DNA of 64,000 nt from Heligmosomoides polygyrus polygyrus (taxonomy: Eukaryota > Nematoda > Chromadorea > Rhabditida > Heligmosomidae), in assembly GCA_947396885.1 (NCBI GenBank), contig OX377206.1, positions 49,831,631 through 49,895,630 of the forward strand. The letters run 5' to 3'. Positions 20,678 to 29,900 of the stretch are shown in pieces. Each line of letters opens with the position of its first letter. Position 1 is the first letter of the stretch. Under the pieces are notes generated by a model. That model was given only the letters and a program-made list of their open reading frames with translations, was not told the origin of the DNA and made no database searches. The translations under genes and the position numbers were made by a program.

Positions 20678-21426
20678 CCTCGATTACCCCCAGGGTTGAT
20701 GTTTCAGGGCGCCTGCACGACATCCACAGAAAAATCGATAATATCGATCGATATCGATTGGTCGACTTCAGATTCGTGATCAGCAACCTCGGTTACCCCC
20801 AGGACTGAGGTTTCAGGGTGCTTGCACGACATCCACAGAAAAATCGATAATATCGGCCGATTTAATCGATTGGTCGACTTCAGATTCGTGTTCAGCGACC
20901 TCGATTACCCCCAGGGCTGAGGTTTCAGGGCGCTTGCACGACATCCACAGAAAAATCAATAATATCGATCGATATTGATTGGTCGACTTCAGATTCGTGA
21001 TCAGCAACCTCGGTTACCCCCAGGACTGATGTTTCAGGGTGCTTGCACGACATCCACAGAAAAATCGATAATATCGGCCGATTTAATCGATTGGTCGACT
21101 TCAGATTCGTGTTCAGCGACCTCGATTACCCCCAGGGCTGAGGTTTCAGGGCGCTTGCACGACATCCACAGAAAAATCAATAATATCGATCGATATTGAT
21201 TGGTCGACTTCAGATTCGTGATCAGCAACCTCGGTTACCCCCAGGACTGATGTTTCAGGGTGCTTGCACGACATCCACAGAAAAATCGATAATATCGGCC
21301 GATTTAATCGATTGGTCGACTTCAGATTCGTGTTCAGCGACCTCGATTATCCCCAGGGCTGATGTTTCAGGGCGCCCGCATGACATCTACAGAAAAATCG
21401 ATAATATCGATCGATATCGATTGCCT
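20678..21426. repeat. Satellite of alternating 109- and 112-bp units (221-bp dimer)
   Basis: Seven units start at 20678, 20787, 20899, 21008, 21120, 21229 and 21341. Spacing alternates 109, 112, 109, 112, 109, 112. Each contains a tcagggcgcctgcacgacat-like box, catccacagaaaaatc, a palindrome-rich box (aatatcgatcgatatcgatt or aatatcggccgatttaatcg) and ggtcgacttcagattcgtg. The alternation shows that a two-unit repeat was amplified. Diverged relatives lie at 22.2-23.06 kb. Confidence 0.93.
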
Positions 21427-21472
21427 CCCCTGCTGTGAACGCCTCCCGTCGATGATCGACTAAATGCCCAGG

Positions 21473-21768
21473 CACTGTCGCCGACGTGTTCGGCACGTCT
21501 ACGGCTCGCCATGCACGGTTGCCGACGTGTTCGGCACGTCTACGGCTCGCCATGCACGGTCGCCGACGTGTTCGGCACGTCTACGGCTCGCCATGCACGG
21601 TCGCCGACGCGTTCGGCACGTCTACGGCTCGCGATGCACGGTCGCCGACGCGTTCGGCTGTCTACGGCATCGCCAGGCACGGTTGCCGACGTGTTCGGCA
21701 CGTCTACGGCATCGTCAGGCATGCTTGCCGACGTGTTCGGTGCATCTACGGCATCGCCAGGCACGTAG
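21473..21768. repeat. 42-bp minisatellite array, locus 2 (41/42-bp units)
   Basis: Seven units are built on gccgacgtgttcggcacgtc, tacggctcgccatg and cacggt. The later units carry tacggcatcgccagg and are 42 bp, the earlier ones 41 bp. The core gacgt-ttcggcacgtct matches the units at 22.1 kb and in locus 1, which places the array in the same family. Confidence 0.88.
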
Positions 21769-21870
21769 AAGGCGTCTGGGTATTTTCTGCTATTTGGCGC
21801 CCCTGATGTTTCCGCCCCTATTTTTTTGACGTGCTCCACGGCTAAGTGTGTACCACTTATTATATAGTAT

Positions 21871-21872
<2 letters not shown>

Positions 21873-21904
<32 letters not shown>
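21873..21904. repeat. (TA)n microsatellite
   Basis: A pure alternating AT tract of about 32 bases. It begins right after tattatatagtattg and ends at ccctag. Confidence 0.95.
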
Positions 21905-21908
<4 letters not shown>

Positions 21909-21946
21909 AGCACTTGCGCGCTTCGCGCGATGTTGCAGTATTACTA
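21905..21946 (-). repeat. Conserved hairpin leader next to 42-bp array, copy 1
   Basis: On the minus strand the sequence runs ctagtaatactgcaacatcg, then cgcgaagcgcgcaagtgcta. It holds a CGCG-AAG-CGCG hairpin. A close copy on the plus strand lies at about 27671-27711, just upstream of locus 4. I count 36 of 41 positions equal by eye. Hairpin followed by CTAG recalls Helitron 3' ends, but this is not established. Confidence 0.6.
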
Positions 21947-22082
21947 GGCTAAGGACAACCACATCAAGCTTGTACGTACAGTGTATAGTATGTTAGGGCG
22001 ATCTATTGGTTCCTCATTACTGGTCCTCCCTTAGTGAAGAGGTCCCCCACTATTGGTACTGGTCCCCTAAATGATCCCCCTT

Positions 22083-22218
22083 AGTGGATGACGTCTCCGG
22101 CACGCCTTCTGAATTCCCAGGCACATTAAACAACGTCTTCGGCACGTTTACCTGAATCCCCAAACATGTTAAGCGACGTCTTTGACACGTCTTCTAAAAC
22201 CCAGGCACGTAGAAGACG
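22083..22218. repeat. 42-bp minisatellite, locus 3 (three diverged units)
   Basis: Three head-to-tail units of about 40-43 bp carry the anchors gacgtctccggcacgccttc, aacgtcttcggcacgttta and gacgtctttgacacgtcttc. They bridge the sequences of locus 2 (ttcggcacgt) and locus 1 (gacacgtcttctgaatcc), which shows that the arrays are related. Confidence 0.75.
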
Positions 22219-23060
22219 TCTAGGTATTTTCCGCTACATTCGCGCCCCTAATTTGATCAGTATCGATTGACACTGATCGATACTGCAAAAACAAACTTTA
22301 GATTCGTGTTCAGCGACCCCAATTGCCCCAGTGCCAAAGTTCCCAGGCAGCGAGAAGACGTCTGGGTATTTTTCGCTATTTTCGTGTCGTAATTTCCCCC
22401 CTCCCCCCCGATTTTCCACCTATTTTATGGCTAATTTCTGCGGCGGCGCCGATCGATGGTATGACTCATCGCTTAGCGAGTTATTACATAGTGTGATGAT
22501 AATTTGATCAATATCGAATGATGGCAATCGATGCTTCAAAAACGGAATTCAGATTCGTGTTTGGCGACCTCGACTACCCCTCATTGAAGTGAAGTTTCGG
22601 ACCGCCTGAATGACATCCACAAAAAATCGATAGTTTGATCAATATTGATCGATGGCGATCGATACTTCAAAAACAAACTTCAGATTCGTGTTCAGCGATC
22701 GCGATTATCCCAGGGCTGAAGTTTCCAGGCAGGGAGAAGACGTCTGGGCATTTTCCGCTATTTTTCCGCACTGTATTTTGATCAGTATCGATTGATGGCG
22801 ATCGATACCTCAAAAACGAACTTCAGATTTGTGTTCAGCTACCACGATTACTCCAGGGCTGAAGCTTCCAGGCAGGGAGAAGACGTCTGGGCATTTTCCG
22901 CTATTTTTCCGCACCGTATTTTGATCAATATCGATTGATGGCTATCGATACCTCGAAAACGAACTTCAGATTTGTGTTTAGCTACCACGATTACTCCAGG
23001 GCCATAGTTTCTAGGAGGGAAGGAGACCTCTGGGTATTTTTCTCTATTTTCGTGCCGTAA
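22205..23060. repeat. Diverged dispersed copies of the 109/112-bp satellite
   Basis: Five decayed units repeat the order: a gatca-tatcgattga box, cgatac-tcaaaaacgaact, tcagattcgtgttcagc, a ccagggctgaagtt box, then agaagacgtctgggcatttt and ccgctattttt. The order and wording match the 20.68-21.43 kb satellite, with an extra gacgtctggg box. They are older than the regular array. Confidence 0.75.
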
Positions 23061-23116
23061 TTTTCCCCCTGTTGTTCCCCCTGAATTCCGACCCCCCTCC
23101 TACTTTCTAATTTATG

Positions 23117-23169
23117 CGGCAGCGCCGATCGATAGTATGACTCATCGCTTAGCGCGTTATTATAGAGTA

Positions 23170-23230
<61 letters not shown>
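23117..23230. repeat. Duplicated flank plus (TA)n microsatellite
   Basis: The stretch 23117-23171 (gccgatcgatagtatgactc, then atcgcttagcg) is a near copy of 22447-22500. It is followed by about 59 bases of pure alternating AT (23172-23230). A related junction to a (TA)n tract occurs at 21840-21904. Confidence 0.85.
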
Positions 23231-23232
<2 letters not shown>

Positions 23233-24454
23233 GCGGTTAGATAAAATTCGTGCCATAGTGTTACACAACAGAATTCAACAAGCGCTAGATTCTTTAATGA
23301 TGTAGTCCATAAAACCTTCCGTAGACCACTCACAATAAAAGCTGCTACCATGCTGATTTGGCGTCGTCATTCCAAAAATGGCTGCGTCCAACTTCTACCT
23401 AATTGCGTTGTCACTACATCGCAATTGATAGAACGAATTATCTAAACTCAAACCAGGCTTATTGATCTGTTCATGAATGCATCGATTCGATGAAACCGAC
23501 CTTTTATTTTTGTCATCGTTCAACGGAATTAAACAGGAATACTAGAGGCATAATCTTGGTAATTATCCTCAAAAGGCAACACTTCAATAACCTTCCCTTC
23601 GAGAATCCCTTATAGCTCGAGTTTGTTGAAACTCGAGTTGAAAACATTAACGAACCACTGCCAACAGCACTCACTTTTTTCCAGATTGTTCAACTATAAG
23701 TTGTCAATTCTGTGTGAACAAAAAGGTATATTCTGATCTCCGTTTCAGATCCAATTTTAGGTGAAAGTGAAACAAAACAGCTTCCTGCTTCAGCGATTAA
23801 TTAGAAACAAGCTCATAAAAACTAGAAAATGGGCAAAACAATCAATGAAATTTTTAAGCTTTAAATTATTTTTTAACTGTCAAGATATGGTGTGATGTAT
23901 TGCGTAAAATTGCCATTGTAAAAATAGTTGGCCATTCTTATTTTCCTGTTTATTTCAATGTGGCTCTCCGTAAGGCCGTGATCCTTTCTCACTCTATGTT
24001 TCCACCGTTGCAATTAATCTTTAAGCCTTCGCGTGATTCTTATGGCGAGCTGTGTCTTCGAAGCTTTTCCTTTGAAAATCGATCAGGTTTCTAATCATCG
24101 GGAAAAAACAGTTGAGCTACAATACACCTGACAGAAAATTGCATTAAGGGGGGGGGGGGGTGGCAACTACTACAGACGAATGAATACCTAAGGAGCGAGC
24201 ACGGGTGGTTCAGATATCTTGGAAACCACCTGTGCAAGAACGGTCATGTGAATTCCCAGCAGTTGCTGATCCAGCGTCTCCATTTTGATCGTCGTTGTGA
24301 TCTCCATTATTATCACTTGAATCATCACTTTTTCGACACACGCTCACGTCTAAATGTTCGTTATTAAGATGTGGGCTGGAGGGAGTTTGACCCCAAACAT
24401 AGAGTGGATATGTGTGTAAAGATGGTTACATTCATTTCGGCAGACAAACTTGAA
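23231..24454. other. Noncoding AT-rich stretch, includes the likely 3' UTR of the next gene
   Basis: No coding frame was recognised. On the minus strand the part just below 24455 would be the 3' UTR of the host gene. A minus-strand AATAAA occurs at 23949-23954, about 500 bases after the stop, and could be its polyadenylation signal. A run of 13 G lies at 24148-24160. Confidence 0.45.
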
Positions 24455-24853
24455 CTAACTGTCGTCTTCGTCGTCATCCTCATTTTCGTCCTCTTGCCTG
24501 GAGTTGCTGTTGCTAAGGCTGGTCTGCTGTATGCCAGTTTGCTGCTGAAGCAGCTGAAATTCAAAACTATCTAGCTACGTATCCCTCCGACGAAAATTAT
24601 CCATAGCCACAAAACCGATATAAAATCTCCAAACCCTCGGGCAAATGTGTGATACCTGTTGTTGCTGCTGTGGTTGAGCAAAATTGTGTGGGAGAGCAGC
24701 GTTGGGAGCAAATGGTGGCTGCAACATGGAGGAGTCTCCAGTGTGATTTGTGACGGTTGGCAATAATGGCAGCAGTTGATGAACTTGAGGAAAGGATTCA
24801 AATCGCAATTGACTCCGGTTAAGTAGAGCCTGTGCTTGCGATGTTCGATCCAC
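24455..24853 (-). CDS. Last two coding exons of an unidentified host gene (Q-rich, acidic C-terminus)
   Basis: Exon 24656-24853 (66 codons) and exon 24455-24553 (32 codons plus TAG) are separated by a 102-bp intron with GT donor after CAACAACAG and acceptor TTTTGAATTTCAG. The upstream acceptor reads ttttccttgcag. All three junctions are phase 0 and the frame stays open across the splice. The protein runs RTSQAQALLNRSQLRFESF, LPTVTNHTGDSSMLQPPF, then FAQPQQQQQ joined to LLQQQTGIQQ, and ends RQEDENEDDDEDDS. The Gln-rich part and the acidic tail suggest a nuclear or transcription-related protein, but I do not recognise the family. Earlier exons were not found; the preceding intron holds a mariner remnant. 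Confidence 0.65.
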
Positions 24854-24949
24854 CTGCAAGGAAAACAGAATATTGAGTTGTTCGATGATTACTGTCGTTA
24901 TTTTTCATGTTTTTCAAAGTGAATTTACTTATATTAACAACAAACGTTA

Positions 24950-25610
24950 ATCAATTATATATTTGCCATTTTGTTGAATGACCGCTTGTCATCTTGTGGA
25001 ATGCTGAAAAATTCCACGTCTGAAGAAGTCTTGGATTTTACATAACAGCAGAGAACTGATGCCACACATTTTGAACACCTTGATAAGAATTTAAAGTCTC
25101 ACGATTCAAATGGTTTTGAAGGGCGCGAAACAAATATCGATATAATATCTGATGGCGCCAAGTCAGGGCCAAAGGGTGGACTCGGCGTCAGCTCCAAATT
25201 GAGCACGGCCATATTTGAAGGACAATCAAAGAGGTGTGGGGTCTGGCGTTGTCATGATGAAACATCACGCCTTCGCGAATGACCGTTCAGCGCGTTTTTG
25301 CTTGATTTCATCGTTGAATTTCGATAGTTGCCGACAATAGACATTAGAATCAATAGTATGGTTTCTTCGAAGCAGCCAAAGTAGACCATACCCTCAAATA
25401 TGTTAATAAGTATGGTAGACTGTGGTGCGGTAGAAATCCTTTACTTCCTGAGGTACCTAAACAACCAGTTTATTTACTAAACTAAGCTCTTGTGAGTGCA
25501 AGCGAACAGTTGGTTTCGATGGACGAGCTTCTCTGGCATTATGCGCCGGTTAGTTTCGACCAACGCCTTTATTTTGTCGTCATAAGTAGCGAATGTGTTT
25601 ATGACTAGTA
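24950..25610 (-). pseudogene. mariner-type transposase remnant
   Basis: Read down from about 25610 across shifting frames: YDDKIKALVETNRR (the helix-turn-helix linker region of mariner), IFEGMVYFGCFEETI, then DSNVYCRQLSKFNDEIKQKR, a NARPHT box and LTPSPPFGPDLAPSD. The last two are hallmark boxes of mariner transposases, carrying the second and third acidic residues of the DD34D site. Stops and shifts are frequent, so no enzyme is made. Terminal inverted repeats were not located. It sits in what would be an intron of the host gene at 24.46-24.85 kb. Confidence 0.65.
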
Positions 25611-25930
25611 CGTGTTGCATCTTTCTCATTAAATATCTGGTGCAAAAGCGAGCAAATCAAGGTGAGACTGACGTTCAGCAAGACAGTCCTCATCATAAAA
25701 TTAACATAATTTCCTCCGAGCTCGCACCGCATTTCGGGCCTTTTGGAAGTAAAGCAATAAAATATGCCTAGTATCGCTCTCTTTGATTGTCCGTTCTAAA
25801 TATTGCTTTCTAACAACCTCTTTTTTCACAAATGAGGCTCACATTTTGACAAAAAAAATGTCTAAAACCTATTCTTTAAAATCTACTACTATATAATTGA
25901 GTTACCTGCCGACCCTGTAGATGATGAGGT
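25611..25930. other. AT-rich stretch, no gene seen
   Basis: Nothing recognised. The motif actactatataattgagtta near 25886 recurs as taccactatataattgagtta near 26213, so it flanks the following repeat-rich block on both sides. Confidence 0.4.
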
Positions 25931-26420
25931 TAGAAACCTGCCTGAGATACGCCTCATAGAACTGTGCAATCTCGTGGAACCCCTTTCAACGCTTCTGCGT
26001 ATGTCGCGCGGGCAACGTTTGCCGTTCAACATGAGATGTTGTTGCAGCAGAGGGCGCGTGGCCACCTCCTGCTTGACGCAACGGCGTCGGCACGCGTATC
26101 TGAGCGCTTGGATCCAGAAGCCGGGCCTCCCTACGTCACGTAATAGGCGTTGGAAGTCGGAAAAGGAGACATCGTCGTCCTTCGACGAGCGATTTATCTA
26201 TCTTCTATCTGCTACCACTATATAATTGAGTTAGCGGACGGTAGCGTTTGAGTGATCCAACCTATGTGAGATACGCTCATCAACCACAGCAGGGGCGGTC
26301 GAGTGATCTAACCTACGTGAGATACGCCGCATCATCCACGGCGCGGGCGGTCGAGTGGTCTAACCTGAGTGGGATACGCCTCGTTATCTACACCGCGGGC
26401 AAAATTTGCTATTGAAGGTG
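25931..26420. repeat. Degenerate tandem repeat with a gagatacgc core (about 51 bp)
   Basis: Three adjacent units have cores gagatacgct (26268), gagatacgcc (26319) and gggatacgcc (26371), each preceded by gtc- or tttgagtg and a taacct-type box. A fourth related copy lies at about 25939 (gagatacgcctcat). The two gcagcag-containing stretches near 26040 and 26430 suggest that a longer unit was duplicated. Confidence 0.65.
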
Positions 26421-27426
26421 GGATGTTGCTGCAGCAGGGGAAGCGCAGCCCTTTACTGTTTAACAACACATCACCTCGGGCGTTTCTGAGTGTCCAGATT
26501 CAGAAACCGATTTTGTGCCATTAGCATGAGAAGACCACTAAAGAAGTAAGAATAGAAGGGAAACTTCGAGGGTGAAAACCGACAGCGATCAGGAGGGAGC
26601 GACCTGCAGTAAGCATCAGGATGAGGGGTTGGTTAGGGGGAACAACGAAGCAGGTCGGGAGGTGGCACCAAGAAGGGCTTAGTCAATAAGGAGGGACCAG
26701 CAGGGAGTTAGTTACCAATCAGGGGCGGCAGTAAGGAGGATCAGCAAGGGGATCCATTAGCAGCAAGGCAGACCGAATTTAGAAAATGTGAATCCGATAT
26801 CGCGCAATGGGCGTTCGTTCGCCGTCGTCGTGTCGTGAGCGTGGGAGGGCTACTTAATTGGGTAGAGTGATAAGGAGGATCCCGAGGGGGAGGAATCTAC
26901 CTGTAAAAAGGAACATTGAGGTGGGACCAGGAAGGGGAACCAACAAGAAGGGAGACGTAAGGAAATTCATACGGAGAACAAGGAATCTGTCATATGCATA
27001 GCCTTTTCATGCTCGACACAGCGGCGACTGCGAACGCTTCCGAGCTTCTATATTCGGAAGACGGGGCTTTTTAGCTTCTGGATCCAGAAGATGGGCTACC
27101 TACATCGCTCAACAAGCGTCCTGATTCTGAATACGTGTCACCGACGTCTGTCGTGAGCATGTAGAACCACTAAGGGGGTGGTGGAGAAGAGCAGTAAGGG
27201 AGACCTCTAGGGTGGACCAGTAGAGCGACCAGGAAAAAAAGGAACAACCAGGAGGAACGGCCAGGACGGGGAAACCAGCAAGAAGAGTCAAGAAGGGGCT
27301 CAATAGTGAAAACAAATAAGAGGGCCAAGAGCTGGGACCAGGAAGGTGGGGGACTAAAGAGGGAGTGAAGACCAGTAAAGACGGACCAGCAATTAAATGC
27401 AGTAAGAAGAAACGAGTGAGGGGAAA
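26421..27426. repeat. Purine-rich degenerate repeat region
   Basis: The plus strand is strongly G/A-biased, with many variants of gggaccagcaggga, aaggagg and accaggaagg spaced about 20 bases apart. No exact period was established. It contains one isolated unit related to the 42-bp family: cgctcaacaagcgtcctgat, then tctgaatacgtgtcaccgac (about 27101-27140). No gene was seen. Confidence 0.55.
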
Positions 27427-27638
27427 CTGGCTTTGGAAGACATGTCAATGACATCTTGGAACGCTAGCTTTTGAGCACGAGAACGGTTGTGGAGGAGCAA
27501 CATGAGGGAAACAAGAACTGCGCAGCACAAACCAATGACCTTAATGACCGGTACGGAGAGAATGTCTATGATGAATGCACGGAAGTGGTGAACGGCTTGA
27601 TGCCAATGAAGTACGCAGCAGATCCTGGATGCTAGCAA
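27393..27638 (-). other. Minus frame with a hydrophobic segment, uncertain
   Basis: An 81-codon frame contains IIDILSVPVIKVIGLCCAVL followed by VSLMLLL, a plausible membrane segment, and then a charged stretch. No family is recognised and no clear splice sites were identified. Its 3' part (27427-27462) resembles one 42-bp repeat unit, so it may be a coding exon or old repeat flank. Confidence 0.2.
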
Positions 27639-27670
27639 TTTTGTGTTTTACAAAAATTATTTTTCATAGA

Positions 27671-27740
27671 TTAGTGATGCTGCAAAGTCGCGCGAAGCGC
27701 GCAAGTGCGAGACACGCCGTTAGGCGTGTCAGGGCACTTG
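27671..27740 (+). repeat. Conserved hairpin leader next to 42-bp array, copy 2
   Basis: The plus strand reads ttagtgatgctgcaaagtcg, then cgcgaagcgcgcaagtgcga, a close copy of the minus-strand leader at 21905-21946. It continues into a second, strong hairpin: gacacgcc (27711-27718) and ggcgtgtc (27723-27730) pair fully around a 4-base loop. The outer caagtgc (27702-27708) pairs with gcacttg (27734-27740). The array begins about 40 bp later. Confidence 0.7.
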
Positions 27741-27778
27741 TAGTATACAATAATCTAAGGGCAGTGCACATCACAATA

Positions 27779-28545
27779 GGTGTCAACAACGCCGATCAAC
27801 AGGCGTGCAGGTTGCATGAACATGTTACGGACGTCGTTCAACAGGTGTTCGGGTTCAGAAGAGGTATCAACGATGCCGTTCAACAGGCGTCCGGGTTCAG
27901 AAGTGGTGTCAACGATATCGTGCTAAGCGCGTCCGTATTCAGAAGAGGTGTCAGCGATGCCTCTCATCAGGCGTCCTGGTTCCAAGAACATCACATCGAC
28001 GTCGTTGAACTGCCACCAAGTTTAGAAGGGGTGTCAACGGTGTCGCGCAAAGGAGGCCCGGGTTCAGCATACGTCTCACCGACACCGCTTAACAGACGTC
28101 AAGGTTCTGATAACAGGTCAACGATGTCGCGCGAAGTCCATGTTTAGAAGAAATGCCAATGGTGAGATTCAACAGACATCCGTGCCCATGTCACCGATAT
28201 CGCGCGCAGGAGGTCCGGGTTCAGAATACATGTTACTGACGCCGCTCAACAGGTGTCCGTATTCCGAGAACAGGTCACAGATGTCGCGCAAAGGACGTAT
28301 GGGTAAAGAATACGTGTTATCGACGAAGCTCAACAGGCATCCGGGTTCCGAGAACAAGTCACCGATGTCACGGAAAGAGCACGAGTGTTTAGAAGAGATG
28401 CCACGATTGACAACAGAGGTCCGATTTAAGAAGATATCTCAACGACGTCGTTCAACAGCCGTCCGGATTTAAAAGAGATAACACCGATGCCTCTCAACAG
28501 ACGTCCGGGTCCAGAAGTAATGTCACCGATGTCGCGCAAGGAGCT
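27779..28545 (+). repeat. 42-bp minisatellite array, locus 4 (inverted relative to the large array)
   Basis: About 18 units of 42 bp run with the anchors gatgccgttcaacaggcgtc and cgggttcagaagtggtgtc. The plus strand translates to 14-residue units (NDAVQQASGFRSGV). These correspond to the minus-strand units of the large array, so the orientation is opposite. Units are diverged from one another, and no higher-order repeat is evident. Confidence 0.9.
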
Positions 28546-29900
28546 TTGTGACCTGATCTCGAAACCCGGATGCCTGTTGAGCTAAACCCGGCGACCTCTG
28601 CGCGACATCGGTTGAACGCCTTTTAAACTTGGACGGAAGTTGAACGACGTCGTTGACATGACTTTTTAAACCGGACCTTTGTTGAACGAAATTGGTGGCA
28701 ATTCTTCTGAACCCTGACGTTTGTTGAACGTCATTCTTGGCATCTCTTTTTAACACGCACGCCGTTTGCGCGACATCGGTGACCTGTTTTCGGAATTTTC
28801 GGAACCCGGACGTTTGCTGAACGTCACCCGTGGCAGCTATTCTGAATCCGAACGCCTGTTGAACGAATTTGGTGACACCTCTTGTGAACGCCAATGCCAG
28901 TTGAACGACGTCGCCGACACCTCTTCCTAAACCCGACCTCCGTTGAACCACACGTCTTCTGAATCTATACGCCACATGAATGACGTCGTTGACATGTCCT
29001 CTTTAATCGGACCTCTGTTGAGCGGCACCGTTGACAAATCTTCTAAACACGGACGCCTGTAGAAAGAATTTGGTGACATTTCTTCTGAACACGGGCGGCA
29101 GTTCAACGACGTCGTTGACATGTCTTCTCAAACCGGACCTCTATTGAACGTCACCCGTGGCATCTATTCTGAATCCGGACGCCTGTTGAACGAATTTGGT
29201 GAAACACCTTGTGAGCCCGAACGGCAGTGGAACGACGTCGTTGACATGTCCTCTTAAACCGGACCTACGTTGAGCGGCGCGACAAATGTGACATGTTTTA
29301 CGAACCCAAACGTTTGCTGAACGTCACACGTGGCATCTCTTCTGAATCCGGACGCCTGTTGAACAAATTTGTTGACACCTCTTAAGAACCCAGGCACCTG
29401 TAGAACGAATTTCGTTACTCCTCTTGTGAACCCAAGCGGAATTGAACGACGACATGACATTGACATGTCCTCCTAAAACGAACCTCTGTTTAGCCCCATC
29501 GTTGACACTTTTCTAAACAAGGACTCCTGCTGAAGGAATTTGTTGACACCTCTTCTGAACCCGGGCGCCTGTTGAACGAATTTGGTGACACCTCTTCTGA
29601 ACACGGGCACCATTTGCGCGACAACTGTGACCTGCTCTCGGAACCCGGATGCCTGTTGAGCCGCGTCGGTGACAAGTATTATGAACACGGACGCGTATTC
29701 ATCGAAATTGGTGACACCTCTTCTGAACCGGGCGGCAGTTGGACGATGACGTTGACATGTTTTCTTAAACCGGACTTCTGTTGAACCTCATCCGTGGCAT
29801 CTCTTCTGAACACGGACGCCCTTTGCGCGACATTTGTGGCCTGTTCTCGGAGCCCGGATGCCTGTTGAACGAAATTGGTGACACCTCTTCTAAACCCGGG
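28546..29900 (-). repeat. Diverged edge of the large array
   Basis: Units here are 42-bp relatives with many private substitutions (for instance cgttgacatgactttttaaa or cattgacatgtcctcctaaa). The regular module order of the interior is not kept. From about 29.5 kb onwards units become near-identical to the interior types. The edge therefore looks older and less homogenised. Confidence 0.8.

Noticed and set aside
23160..23351. Minus frame with an alternating Ile-Tyr tail
   Set aside because: The tail is translated (TA)n microsatellite, so the frame is not a gene.
27719..27730. Nematode telomere repeat (TTAGGC)
   Set aside because: A single ttaggc lies in the hairpin; no tandem copies are present.
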